Notes: generated from the letters alone by a model not told the origin. DNA of 64,000 bases from Desertibaculum subflavum (GCA_003576705.1 QOZS01000030.1:1-64000); one strand, 5' to 3'; counted from the stretch's first letter, positions 1 to 7,811 are shown. Translations and numbers: made by a program.

Positions 1-185
1 CCGTGGCCGCGCATGTCCCACAGGATCAGCTTGTGCCGCGCCGAAAGCGGCCCGACCTGCCCGGCCCACATCGCCGAGGTGGCGGAATAGCCGTGGCTGA
101 GGAGGAGGGCGGGGCCATGACCCTGTGCCGGGCCGTGGACTTCGTAGTGGAGCTTCATGCCGTCGGGGCGGGTGAGTTGGGGCAT
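1..185 (-). CDS. alpha/beta hydrolase, N-terminal part (runs off the window)
   Basis: Only the first 61 codons are in the window; the rest lies beyond base 1. The visible part shows the beginning of an alpha/beta-hydrolase fold: a first strand pair, then LLLSHGYSATSAMW, the H-G oxyanion-type loop, and KLILWDMRGHG, the D-x-R-G-H-G motif. The nucleophile elbow, acid and histidine would be outside. The ATG overlaps the TGA of the upstream gene as TGATG, which suggests translational coupling. The same 5' end occurs again, broken, at 2225-2463. The substrate cannot be inferred. Confidence 0.75.
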   Translation of the reverse strand, partial: MPQLTRPDGMKLHYEVHGPAQGHGPALLLSHGYSATSAMWAGQVGPLSARHKLILWDMRGH

Positions 186-472
186 CACGCCACCGCCCGG
201 CCGTTGCGGAGCAGCTTGCCGGGCAAGGCGCCCCTGGGATCGACGGCATCCCGGTTGTGCTGACGCAGCGAAGTGCCGTTGACGATCACCGCATCGATGC
301 CGGTCGCGATATGGGAATCGGCCGAAATCAGGCTGCCTGCGAGCACGAGCGTCTCCTCCGCATCACTTCCCTTGTGACGGCCCACCATCCGGCCGGCGTG
401 CTTGGCGCCAGCATAGGGCAGGCAAGCGCCTGCGACCACGCGCGATGCGGCGCCGAACGGGCCAAGGGGCAA
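185..472 (-). CDS. short protein of unknown function, possible amidohydrolase tail
   Basis: This 95-residue reading frame fills the gap between the DUF2182 gene and the alpha/beta hydrolase, overlapping the latter's ATG by one base. Its only apparent start is TTG. The last third (IDAVIVNGTSLRQ then GALPGKLLRNG) resembles the C-terminal strand and tail of D-aminoacylase-type amidohydrolases, where a V-N-G turn precedes a P-G-(R/K)-x-L-R ending. No metal-binding motif of that family is present, so it may be a remnant rather than a working enzyme. That family resemblance is a judgement by eye and is weak. Confidence 0.35.
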   Translation of the reverse strand: MPLGPFGAASRVVAGACLPYAGAKHAGRMVGRHKGSDAEETLVLAGSLISADSHIATGIDAVIVNGTSLRQHNRDAVDPRGALPGKLLRNGRAVA

Positions 473-484
473 GGCCCGAGGTCG

Positions 485-1285
485 CTACAGCCACGGCAGC
501 GCGAGGCCCCAGGCCAGCAGGGCGATGCCGGCGGCGCGGCCGAGCCAGTGGCCGAGCGGCACCATCTTCTCCAGCAGTACGAAGGCGGTCAGGCCGACGA
601 TCCAGTACAGGTTCATCACGCCGCCGAAGAACAGCAGCGCCATCAGGAACCAGCAGCAACCGAGGCAGTAGGCGCCGTGCTCCAACCCCATGCGCAGCGC
701 GCCGCCGCGGCCCTGGCGCCAGTTGCCCATCAGGAAGCCGAGCGGGGTTTGGCAGTGCCGCAGGCAGACGGTCTTCAGCGGCGTGAGCTGCCACAGGCCC
801 GCGACGATCAGGATCGCGGCGCCGAGCCGGACATTGCCGGCCTCCAGCATCGGCGACAGCAGGCGTGCCGCCTCCAGCGCCCATTGCAGTCCCGTGGCCA
901 CGGCCGAGAAACCGCCCCAGGCGAGCAGGTAGCCGAGCGCGAACATCGTGGTCGGCGCGAACGGCGCGCCGGCTGCCGGATCCTGCCGGGTGACGCGCGC
1001 GAACAGCAGCAGCATCGGCGCCGCGCCGGGCAGCATCATCGCCACCATCATCACCCACCACATCGAGAAGATCAGCGCGGCATAGCCGGTCGACCACGCC
1101 GCCGGCGTCATCAGCCAGCCATCCATGCCGGCCATCCGCGTCATCTCGATCGCGGTCATGTCCATGCCGGCGCCGAGCAGCAACCAGGCCCAGGCCAGCG
1201 TCACCACCACCGCCAGCCCGCCGAGCAACACCGCCCGGTCGCGCCGCAGCACGGCCTCGAGCATGGCGGCGGCGGAGGCGGGCAT
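485..1285 (-). CDS. DUF2182 integral membrane protein
   Basis: This is a roughly 266-residue polytopic membrane protein with about seven hydrophobic segments. It matches the DUF2182 family in its methionine-rich helices (MWWVMMVAMMLPGAAPM), the CLRHCQTP loop and the GAYCLGCCWFLM segment. The cysteines and methionines are reminiscent of metal handling, but no reaction is established for the family. The frame is open to a GTG at 1381; the ATG at 1285 is preferred because a GGAAG sequence lies upstream, and an ATG at 1264 is also possible. It follows the DUF1326 gene on the same strand. These two families are commonly found as neighbours, so a joint role is likely. Confidence 0.8.
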   Translation of the reverse strand: MPASAAAMLEAVLRRDRAVLLGGLAVVVTLAWAWLLLGAGMDMTAIEMTRMAGMDGWLMTPAAWSTGYAALIFSMWWVMMVAMMLPGAAPMLLLFARVTRQDPAAGAPFAPTTMFALGYLLAWGGFSAVATGLQWALEAARLLSPMLEAGNVRLGAAILIVAGLWQLTPLKTVCLRHCQTPLGFLMGNWRQGRGGALRMGLEHGAYCLGCCWFLMALLFFGGVMNLYWIVGLTAFVLLEKMVPLGHWLGRAAGIALLAWGLALPWL

Positions 1286-1423
1286 GGCTACGGCCGCCCG
1301 AGCTTCCGCTGGCACGCGGCGCGGCCGTGCAGCGGGCCCTTCGGCCTCCAGGCCTTGGCCGAACGCCACCCTGAACGCCACGCGCGCGGCGCCGCTGCGG
1401 CGGAACGGCCCGGCGCCGCCAAG

Positions 1424-2035
1424 CTAGCCGGCCCAGCTGAACGGCGCGAAATGGCCGTTATTGCCCTTGCCGACGAGGCTGTCCCCGATCCCGAAACCCA
1501 GCGCTGTCATCTTGCTGGCCCGCGCAAGCGCGAGCCGCGCATTCGCCGGATGCGAGGTGTTGTCGATGTACATCGGCTCGCCCGGCTTGATACGCGGCTG
1601 GACTCCCTCGATCGCGAACGACAGCACCTCCGGAATGTTCACCCAGCGTTTCAGGCCGTCGATGCCGAATTCGATGGGTTTGTAGGCGATGCCGCGATAG
1701 TCGGCGACCAGGCCGTCGCGAATGCGCTGGGGAATGCCGCCGGCCTCGCCGGCCACGATCTTCGCCAGCGTGGTGCGCGGCGCTCCCTCGGGGGCATCGA
1801 CCGCGTTGGCAAAGGTCCAGTTGCCGTCCGCCATCACCGGCCCGGTCTTGATCAGGAAGGCGAACTTGCAACCGGCGAGGTCGACGCCGTCGGCCTGGCC
1901 CTCGTCGATGCGGAACGCCATCAGCGCGGTGCAGTGGTCGTGCGTGGCCCGGCCCTGCGGGTTGGTGTAGATGCAGGGGCACAGGTAGTCGCAATTGCAG
2001 CTTTCCATGTACTGGCCGCTGATCTTCCACGCCAT
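1424..2035 (-). CDS. DUF1326 domain-containing protein
   Basis: This 203-residue soluble protein has the hallmarks of DUF1326: an N-terminal W-x-I-x-G-x-Y-x-E-S-C-x-C-D-x-L-C-P-C pattern (residues 3-21, four cysteines) followed by a mostly beta domain and a C-terminal N-G-H-F-A-P-F-S-W end. The clustered cysteines suggest metal or redox chemistry, but no activity is known. It lies directly upstream of the DUF2182 membrane protein on the same strand, and the two are probably co-transcribed. The ATG at 2035 fits the family's usual N-terminus. The frame stays open upstream to 2563 only because it runs through the broken hydrolase copy. Confidence 0.88.
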   Translation of the reverse strand: MAWKISGQYMESCNCDYLCPCIYTNPQGRATHDHCTALMAFRIDEGQADGVDLAGCKFAFLIKTGPVMADGNWTFANAVDAPEGAPRTTLAKIVAGEAGGIPQRIRDGLVADYRGIAYKPIEFGIDGLKRWVNIPEVLSFAIEGVQPRIKPGEPMYIDNTSHPANARLALARASKMTALGFGIGDSLVGKGNNGHFAPFSWAG

Positions 2036-2224
2036 GGCCGCACCTCCGTTGACCCCGGCATTCCCCGGATGAACGCCGCTTCCGGCCCGCATCGTAGCCA
2101 GTCGGCCCCTCGACGACCATTTCGGCGTTGATCGGCCAGGACGGAACGCCGCATCCACCTGGCGGGCCGATTCCGGCGGCGCTCCGGTTCCGCGGGCCGC
2201 CCTTTTCCGTGGGCCGCCCTGTCG

Positions 2225-2463
2225 CCGACCGCCGCCGCGGCGGAATAAGCGTGCGGGTCGTCCGGGCTGTCGCTCGCGCCGTGGCCGCGCATGTCCCACA
2301 GGATCAGCTTGTGCCGCGCCGAAAGCGGCCCGACCTGCCCGGCCCACATCGCCGAGGTGGCGGAATAGCCGTGGCTGAGGAGGAGGGCGGGGCCATTCCC
2401 CTGCGCCGGGCCGTGGACCTCGTAGTGGAGCTTCACGCCGTCGGGGCGGGTGAGTTGGGGCAT
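2225..2463 (-). pseudogene. truncated duplicate of the alpha/beta hydrolase 5' end
   Basis: From the ATG at 2463, about 60 codons are nearly identical to the hydrolase at 1-185. Base 1 corresponds to base 2279, with only a handful of substitutions across 185 bp, the densest group near 117-126 versus 2395-2404. Beyond the D-M-R-G-H-G motif the fragment continues plausibly for about 20 codons (GASDSPDDPHAYS), then turns into unrelated arginine-rich translation with no nucleophile elbow. The match stops exactly at the start codon, because the upstream flanks of the two copies differ. It is therefore a dead 5' fragment. The left boundary near 2225 is approximate. Confidence 0.75.
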
Positions 2464-2633
2464 GGTGCGGTTCCTCCGGAAGTTCTGTTAGACCGAGAGG
2501 AGGGAGCGTGGCGGAATGTCGAGAGGCCAAGCGTGAACGGTCGGCACTGTAGCTGGCAAGCACGAGGCGGTCTTCGGTGGAGCGTCATCCCTCTGGATCG
2601 TTCGACGAGATGAGCACGACGTTGGATACGCTG

Positions 2634-2651
2634 GCTCAACGCAGTTTGAGC
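2634..2651. promoter_or_regulatory. inverted repeat upstream of the GHKL kinase gene
   Basis: GCTCAA and TTGAGC form perfect 6-bp arms around a 6-bp spacer, ending 37 bp before the GTG start of the GHKL gene at 2689. The position suits an operator for the island's first operon. No clear promoter boxes could be assigned, so the role is inferred from symmetry and position only. Confidence 0.3.
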
Positions 2652-2688
2652 GGTTAAGTTGTGATGTGAATCAAATTGGGGGGGCCGC

Positions 2689-5034
2689 GTGGGCGCGGAG
2701 CAGAAGCCGTTCAGGGTAAGCACGGGATTGAAGGATCTCATTGGGCGGGATCTGATTACCGATGATTTCGTCGCTGTATTCGAGTTGGTTAAGAACTCAT
2801 TCGACGCTCACGCGAGGAGTGTCCGCATCTTCTTTGATCAAGATAGAATCGTGATCTCTGATGATGGGAAGGGCATGTCGCGGGCGGACCTTCTGAACAA
2901 GTGGTTATTCGTCGCATATTCAGCGAAACGAGAGGGGACGGAAGACAGCGATTACCGAGACCGAATTGGTGAGCGTAGCAAACCATTTGCAGGAGCCAAA
3001 GGCGTGGGCCGGTTTTCTTGTGACCGGTTGGGCGCCGAACTGACCCTGAGCTCGCGGGCTACGCGACAACAAGTGCAGATCTTAGAAATCGATTGGACGC
3101 TATACGAGGCGGACCCCAAGAAGGAGTTTGGCGACATCCGCGTGAGACTTTCGGAGGCTCCAGATTTTCCGGATTCGACCCTCAAGCCTCGCGGCGCAAC
3201 CGGTACGGTATTAGAGATTCGCAAGCTGCGTTCGGATTGGGGTCGTGAGAAACTCCAAGAGTTGAAACGAGAACTAACGAAGCTCATCGATCCTTTTGCC
3301 GTTGGCCCACCCAAGTTTCAGATTGAAATTATTGCTCCGGTCGAGCGAGCCTCCGACGAACTTGATGCGCAATACAACTCGAGTCGACGGGAGGACCAAC
3401 CAGCTAAGCTACTGGTCAACGGCAAGATCGAGAACCCCATCCTTGAGGTTCTGGCCCAACGAACTACTGCCATAAAAATTCGGCTGATCGAAAATGGCGC
3501 AACGATCGAGTCTGTGCTTGAGGACCGCGGTGAAACGATCTACCGCATCAGAGAAGCCAATCCGTATCCAGGGCTTCAAGAGACGGAACTCAATGCCGAC
3601 GTATACTTCTTAAATCGCGGCGCGAAAGTTCTCTTTGCGCACAGGATGGGCCTACCCTCCGTGCAGTTTGGCTCGATCTTTCTCTTCCGCAATGGGTTTC
3701 GAGTTTTTCCTATCGGGGCGGAGGATGACGATTTTTTTGGTTTGAATCGGCGGAAGCAGCAGGGCCAACGAAGGTTTTTAGGGGGGCGCGACCTAATAGG
3801 CCGTGTCGACATCAAGGGGGTCAAGGGATTCGATGAGGCAACAAGTCGGAATCAGGGTTTAATTCGCACGCCTCAGGTCGATGAGCTGATCAACTGTGTC
3901 CGCGACAAATGCGTTCGCCGACTAGAGCGGTACGTGGTCGACATCACCTGGCGCGACAAATTTGACCAGCACGTGGGCGACACGTCGCGCATGAAGCTGG
4001 ATGAAAGCAGCGCCTTGGTTGCGCAGCTCGTTTCACGCCTTGCCGCAACTGAGGGCGTGGAGCTCGTCGAGTACAATCCGCACTTGGTAAGGATCGTCGA
4101 CGAAAAGTCTGCGGCGTTCGAATCATCGCTTAAGGCACTCGAGCTGCTTGCTGATCAGACGGGCGACAAGGCGTTGCTCGCTCGTGTTGCTGATGCGAAG
4201 GCGCGCATTAAGGCACTTCAATTAGCTGAGGCTGAGGCACGTGAGGCGGAGCGACGAGCCGAGTCCCGCGCTGCCGCAGCTGAGAGCGCCGCGCATGCGG
4301 CGCGCGTCAAGTACGGAGAGGAGAGGGAGCGCAATCAGTTTCTCGTCGCTGCGGCATCGCTAGATCAGGACACGATCCTGAACCTGCACCATCAAATCAT
4401 GATCCACGCATCCGATGTTCATCACGGCGTGAAGCGGATGATGGGCAAGCTGCGTGCTGGCGCGGCAGTTCGGAAGGATGAATGGATCGATTTCCTTGAG
4501 CGTGTTTCATATAGAAATAGCCAGATCCTAACGGCCGCTCGCTTTGCAACGAAAGGCGGCTACAAGCAACAATCCGCGGAGGTCAAAGCTGACCTCGCAG
4601 TCTATGTGCGTGACTATATTGAGACGATTTCATCGCTTTGGGCTCCGCGCGGGGTGAACCTCCACGTTGAAAGCGACGGCAAGAAGCTGGAGCGCCGGTT
4701 TCGACCAATTGAGATTGGAATAGTCATCGACAACCTTGTCTCGAACGCGGTGAAAGCTCGCGCGACCAAAATCGGCTTCTTTCTAGAGATAGCGAAGGGA
4801 GCAAAGCCGGTACTCGTCGTGACCATAGCGGATGATGGCGCAGGCTGGCCGCCAACTCTGGATCCGATAGAGCGCGTGTTCGAAAAGGGTGTCACAACAA
4901 CCGACGGCTCGGGACTCGGGCTCTACCACGTGAAGCAGGTCGTCGAGGGACTAGGCGGCGTCATTGAAGCGCATCGTGAACCTTATTCGAGCACCCTCGA
5001 TGGCGCTCATCTGACAATGCGGGTGCCGGCGTGA
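2689..5034 (+). CDS. dual GHKL ATPase / histidine-kinase-like sensor of a putative defence module
   Basis: This 781-residue soluble protein has two GHKL-type ATPase domains. The N-terminal one is of the MutL/Hsp90/MORC kind: an N box with E32, N36 and D39, a D-D-G-K-G-M motif at 58-63 and a G-A-K-G-V-G-R-F-S lid at 102-110. A long middle region follows, then an alanine/glutamate-rich coiled coil at about 500-550, and a helical segment with paired histidines at 567-568 in the place of a kinase dimerisation helix. The C-terminal domain is histidine-kinase-like: N box about 674-689, D-D-G-A-G near 714, G-S-G-L-G-L near 740. There are no membrane segments. The GTG start has a G-rich ribosome-binding site. 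It overlaps the receiver gene by four bases (GTGA), so the pair is probably a signalling unit. The region's GC is visibly below its flanks. Confidence 0.82.
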   Translation: MGAEQKPFRVSTGLKDLIGRDLITDDFVAVFELVKNSFDAHARSVRIFFDQDRIVISDDGKGMSRADLLNKWLFVAYSAKREGTEDSDYRDRIGERSKPFAGAKGVGRFSCDRLGAELTLSSRATRQQVQILEIDWTLYEADPKKEFGDIRVRLSEAPDFPDSTLKPRGATGTVLEIRKLRSDWGREKLQELKRELTKLIDPFAVGPPKFQIEIIAPVERASDELDAQYNSSRREDQPAKLLVNGKIENPILEVLAQRTTAIKIRLIENGATIESVLEDRGETIYRIREANPYPGLQETELNADVYFLNRGAKVLFAHRMGLPSVQFGSIFLFRNGFRVFPIGAEDDDFFGLNRRKQQGQRRFLGGRDLIGRVDIKGVKGFDEATSRNQGLIRTPQVDELINCVRDKCVRRLERYVVDITWRDKFDQHVGDTSRMKLDESSALVAQLVSRLAATEGVELVEYNPHLVRIVDEKSAAFESSLKALELLADQTGDKALLARVADAKARIKALQLAEAEAREAERRAESRAAAAESAAHAARVKYGEERERNQFLVAAASLDQDTILNLHHQIMIHASDVHHGVKRMMGKLRAGAAVRKDEWIDFLERVSYRNSQILTAARFATKGGYKQQSAEVKADLAVYVRDYIETISSLWAPRGVNLHVESDGKKLERRFRPIEIGIVIDNLVSNAVKARATKIGFFLEIAKGAKPVLVVTIADDGAGWPPTLDPIERVFEKGVTTTDGSGLGLYHVKQVVEGLGGVIEAHREPYSSTLDGAHLTMRVPA

Positions 5035-6005
5035 AGCTCGAATTCATGCTCCTCATCGTAGATGACCTTCCCGAAAGTATCGAAGGTGCGCTTAGCATTC
5101 TCTCCGACCATCTTGAGGCGAAAGGATTTTCGCTTAAGAGTAAGATCGCACCAGATCTTTCAGAGAGGGGATTGCGAGATCTGGCCCGGAATTCCGGGAA
5201 GGAATACGACCTCGTCATGGTGGACTACAACCTCGGCCGCGACGACACTAACGGTGCCGTAGCTGCTCGCAGGATGAGGCATGAGTTGCGATACACGGAC
5301 ATGGTGTTTTATTCGTCTGACCTATCGCTCAATTTATTCGCTGAGTTGGCGAAAGAGCAGGTGGCCGGCGTCTTTGTTGCAGATCGACGGGAACTTAGTG
5401 ACGCACTAAAGGGTCTAGCCGACACAGTAATTGGCAAGGCCGTCGACCTCAATCATATGCGTGGAATTGCGATGGCCGAGGTCGCAGAGATGGATGTGCT
5501 AATGGAGGAAACGCTGGAACGCGTTTTCGAATCCACCGATCGGCAGATGATCGCTAAGGCAGGCGAGACTTTACAGAAGCTGCAGCGCAGCGCAGAGGAA
5601 GGACTTGCGCAACTTGCGCCACTCGTGGCGGAAGGCCGCATATTGGAAGTAGTGACTGACAGCCGCTTGTTCTCTTCGGCCCAAAAGTTCATGGCGATGA
5701 GAAGAGTGTCTAAAGTGTTGGCAAACAAGCCGCGGGACGCATTGGCGATTCTCGCCACCTATGAGCAAGATATCATACTCAGTCGAAATACGCTGGCTCA
5801 TGCCAAGGAGGAGGTTGCCGCTGATGGAACGGTGACGCTTCGCTCATTCAAGAGGGGCCAGGCTGCGGTGACCATTGACGACAATTGGATGGTGGAGTTC
5901 CGCGGGAAGCTTAAGACGCATAGGCTCGCCCTCAGTACGGTCTGCGACGCGTTGGGGCATCATGTTCGACCTCATGTGGCGGATCGCGATCTGACGAAGA
6001 AGTAG
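5031..6005 (+). CDS. receiver domain protein with C-terminal HEPN-like motif
   Basis: The 324-residue product starts with a response-regulator receiver: acidic pair D11-D12, phosphoacceptor candidate D65 in YDLVMVDYNLG, and S95-S96 after the fourth strand. The usual conserved lysine is not apparent (V-A-D-R-R around 116-120), so signalling may be non-standard. A helical linker follows (about 130-245). The C-terminal part contains S-R-N-T-L-A-H, with R252 and H257 spaced as in the R-x4-6-H active site of HEPN ribonucleases, including the typical asparagine after the arginine. No DNA-binding domain is seen. It overlaps the kinase-like gene by four bases. An ATG at 5046 is an alternative start. 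An RNase effector role is inferred. Confidence 0.72.
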   Translation: MKLEFMLLIVDDLPESIEGALSILSDHLEAKGFSLKSKIAPDLSERGLRDLARNSGKEYDLVMVDYNLGRDDTNGAVAARRMRHELRYTDMVFYSSDLSLNLFAELAKEQVAGVFVADRRELSDALKGLADTVIGKAVDLNHMRGIAMAEVAEMDVLMEETLERVFESTDRQMIAKAGETLQKLQRSAEEGLAQLAPLVAEGRILEVVTDSRLFSSAQKFMAMRRVSKVLANKPRDALAILATYEQDIILSRNTLAHAKEEVAADGTVTLRSFKRGQAAVTIDDNWMVEFRGKLKTHRLALSTVCDALGHHVRPHVADRDLTKK

Positions 6006-7256
6006 CCCGATCTGTTCAGCGAGAAGTGGCGGTACAGCATTTGCCACCTGCGTGAAGCGAGGGACTTCCTTACGACGGAGGTCACCGCCTGTGGTGTACT
6101 TGCCCCGAAACACGAACCAGTCCGGAAATGATTGCAGACGTGCATTCTCGCGGACAGTGAGGGTACGAGGTTCGGCATAGTGCAGGAGATCGTCGGGAAG
6201 ACTGGTGATCGTCGGCGATGCATTTAGCGGATCGAGAACTCTGATCGCCATTTTTTTCAGATTGTGCGCCTTGCGAGTCTCTGCGGAGATCGTGACACTG
6301 AGACGTCCTTCCTCACGGCAGGCTCTGATGATCGCGGCAAAGCGGTCTCGAATGTCCGGCCTATGACGCGCTAGTCGCGTATCTGATGGCGGTCCGTCCT
6401 GCCCGTCACGCATGACTTCTTGATAGGACGTGCGCGGGCCCCGGTATGCTATTGCATCGAAACCCTCGGTATCAGTGCATGGAACTGTACCATTCCACAG
6501 TACTTCTAGATCGCTGATGGCGTCTCGAGCAGTTGGCGTGCGCGATAAACGGCGCTTGCTAAGGAAGCCACCCGCCCCGCGTTCTAGGTCGGAAAAGAAT
6601 GTTGCGATTCGTTCCCCAGCACCAAGCTGTCGTAGTGCACCAACTAGGAAGAATCTAGGGCGGACCTGCGGTATGCCGAAGTCACTTGCTCGGATGACTG
6701 CGCTTGCGATGTCGTAGCGTTCACTAAGCTGATGTTGAAGCGCGACTGCAAAATTCTCAACGATGCCTTCATCTGGTGTTGCGAAGTCTGACTTGAAGCC
6801 TCGCACATTCTCAACGAGCACAAAGCGAGGGCGGAGGAGATCGACAAGCTCCAGATACGCTTCTAAGAGCCGATTGCGAGGATCGTCGGCGCGGCGTCGC
6901 CCGGCATGCGAGAATCCTTGACAGGGAGGCCCACCCGCAAGCAGGTCGACTCTGTCAACGAGTTCTATCAAGGCGTCGCGACGTTCTGTGAGGAGTTCGC
7001 GGATGTCCCACGCCCTTCGTTCAATCGCGACTGGCCAGTCGTAACCGAAGCGATTGCAGCCGGGGGGGAAGTTCGCCGACAATGTGTCGAATGCGAAAGA
7101 ATCCTTTTCGATGGCGAAAAGGCCTTTCCATCCTGCCCGCTTCAAGCCGAGGCTGAGTCCCCCGCATCCGGCGAAAGCGTCGACGAATAATGGCGCCGAC
7201 TTTCCGCGGGGGAACGACTTGGGCCCACCAACTCGCTGTTGTTCATTCCGCGGCAT
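5844..7256 (-). CDS. dcm: DNA (cytosine-5-)-methyltransferase, Dcm family
   Basis: This 470-residue enzyme shows the ordered motifs of C5 cytosine methyltransferases: motif I F-A-G-C-G-G-L-S (28-35) for AdoMet, motif IV G-G-P-P-C-Q-G-F-S with catalytic C112, motif VI E-N-V (149-151), motif VIII Q-V-R-P-R-F, motif IX around R-E-N-A-R-L-Q-S-F-P-D, and motif X V-A-N-A-V-P-P. The variable target-recognition region lies between VIII and IX, so the methylated sequence cannot be read off. The conserved fold ends near base 5960. The last 162 bp run antisense through the end of the receiver gene, giving a roughly 50-residue tail beyond most relatives. It diverges from vsr with a 105-bp gap containing a small palindrome. 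Confidence 0.95.
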   Translation of the reverse strand: MPRNEQQRVGGPKSFPRGKSAPLFVDAFAGCGGLSLGLKRAGWKGLFAIEKDSFAFDTLSANFPPGCNRFGYDWPVAIERRAWDIRELLTERRDALIELVDRVDLLAGGPPCQGFSHAGRRRADDPRNRLLEAYLELVDLLRPRFVLVENVRGFKSDFATPDEGIVENFAVALQHQLSERYDIASAVIRASDFGIPQVRPRFFLVGALRQLGAGERIATFFSDLERGAGGFLSKRRLSRTPTARDAISDLEVLWNGTVPCTDTEGFDAIAYRGPRTSYQEVMRDGQDGPPSDTRLARHRPDIRDRFAAIIRACREEGRLSVTISAETRKAHNLKKMAIRVLDPLNASPTITSLPDDLLHYAEPRTLTVRENARLQSFPDWFVFRGKYTTGGDLRRKEVPRFTQVANAVPPLLAEQIGLLLRQIAIRHMRSNMMPQRVADRTEGEPMRLKLPAELHHPIVVNGHRSLAPLE

Positions 7257-7280
7257 ACTGCTCGCCTTATGATAGCTCCG

Positions 7281-7295
7281 TTGCCTTTATGGCAA
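7281..7295. promoter_or_regulatory. palindrome between dcm and vsr
   Basis: TTGCC-TTTAT-GGCAA is a perfect 5-bp inverted repeat in the divergent dcm/vsr promoter region, 25 bp from the dcm start and 66 bp from the vsr start. It could be an operator shared by both genes. No controller (C) protein gene is present in the island, so which factor might bind is unknown. Confidence 0.3.
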
Positions 7296-7361
7296 ATTTT
7301 GATTCTTTCCGCCAGGCGTCAGCGCTACCTAGTCGGTGTTTGGATTAAGTAAGGTGTTGAG

Positions 7362-7811
7362 GTGAGCAAGAGCCTTCGAAAGTCGCGTCCACGCGGAATT
7401 CAACTATGCGACGACTCCTCTGCGCGCTCGCGAATCATGCGCTCCATACCCCAACGAAACACCAGACCGGAGCTGTTGGTTCGTCGTACGCTGCACGCCT
7501 TGGGTGCTCGGTTCCGCCTTCATCGCCGTGACCTACCGGGTTCGCCAGACATAGTGCTGCCCCGATACAAGGCGGCGATACTCGTGCATGGCTGCTTTTG
7601 GCATCAGCACGGATGCAAGCTTTCCAACGTTCCCCGCTCGCGTACTGATTACTGGTTGCCGAAGCTTTCCCGCAACGTTGAGCGTGATCTCGAAGCCGTG
7701 GCGGCCCTCACGTCCCTTGGCTGGCGTGTTCTTGTCCTGTGGGAATGCCAACTCGGTGATGGCGTCTGGCTAAGCAGCCGGCTCGCGAATTTCTTGTGGG
7801 GCTCCAGATAG
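7362..7811 (+). CDS. vsr: very short patch repair (Vsr) endonuclease
   Basis: This 149-residue protein is a clear Vsr-family nicking endonuclease, which cuts 5' of the T in T:G mismatches left by deamination of 5-methylcytosine. The family pattern is intact: R-N-T-R-P-E (E37), L-P-G-S-P-D (D63, metal ligand), H-G-C-F-W-H-Q-H-G-C (H81, H83 and flanking cysteines), R-N-V-E-R-D, and the late L-G-W-R-V-L-V-L-W-E-C strand. The start is GTG with AAGG upstream. It diverges from dcm, the usual partner. In restriction-modification loci some Vsr-like proteins act as the restriction enzyme itself, which is possible here because no other nuclease of that type is seen. Confidence 0.93.
   Translation: MSKSLRKSRPRGIQLCDDSSARSRIMRSIPQRNTRPELLVRRTLHALGARFRLHRRDLPGSPDIVLPRYKAAILVHGCFWHQHGCKLSNVPRSRTDYWLPKLSRNVERDLEAVAALTSLGWRVLVLWECQLGDGVWLSSRLANFLWGSR

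Noticed and set aside
257..2131. 624-residue histidine/arginine-rich frame on the plus strand
   Set aside because: It is antisense to the DUF2182 and DUF1326 genes; its composition (H, Q, R, A runs) is that of a GC-rich shadow frame, with no domain.
7269..7295. -35/-10 promoter for dcm (TTGCCA ... TATCAT)
   Set aside because: The spacer would be only 15 bp, and the transcript would start about six bases before the ATG, leaving no room for a ribosome-binding site.
5031..7811. Classic Detocs or type II restriction-modification system
   Set aside because: Detocs lacks dcm and vsr and uses different effectors; no classical type II restriction enzyme is seen besides Vsr. Hence only a likeness is claimed.
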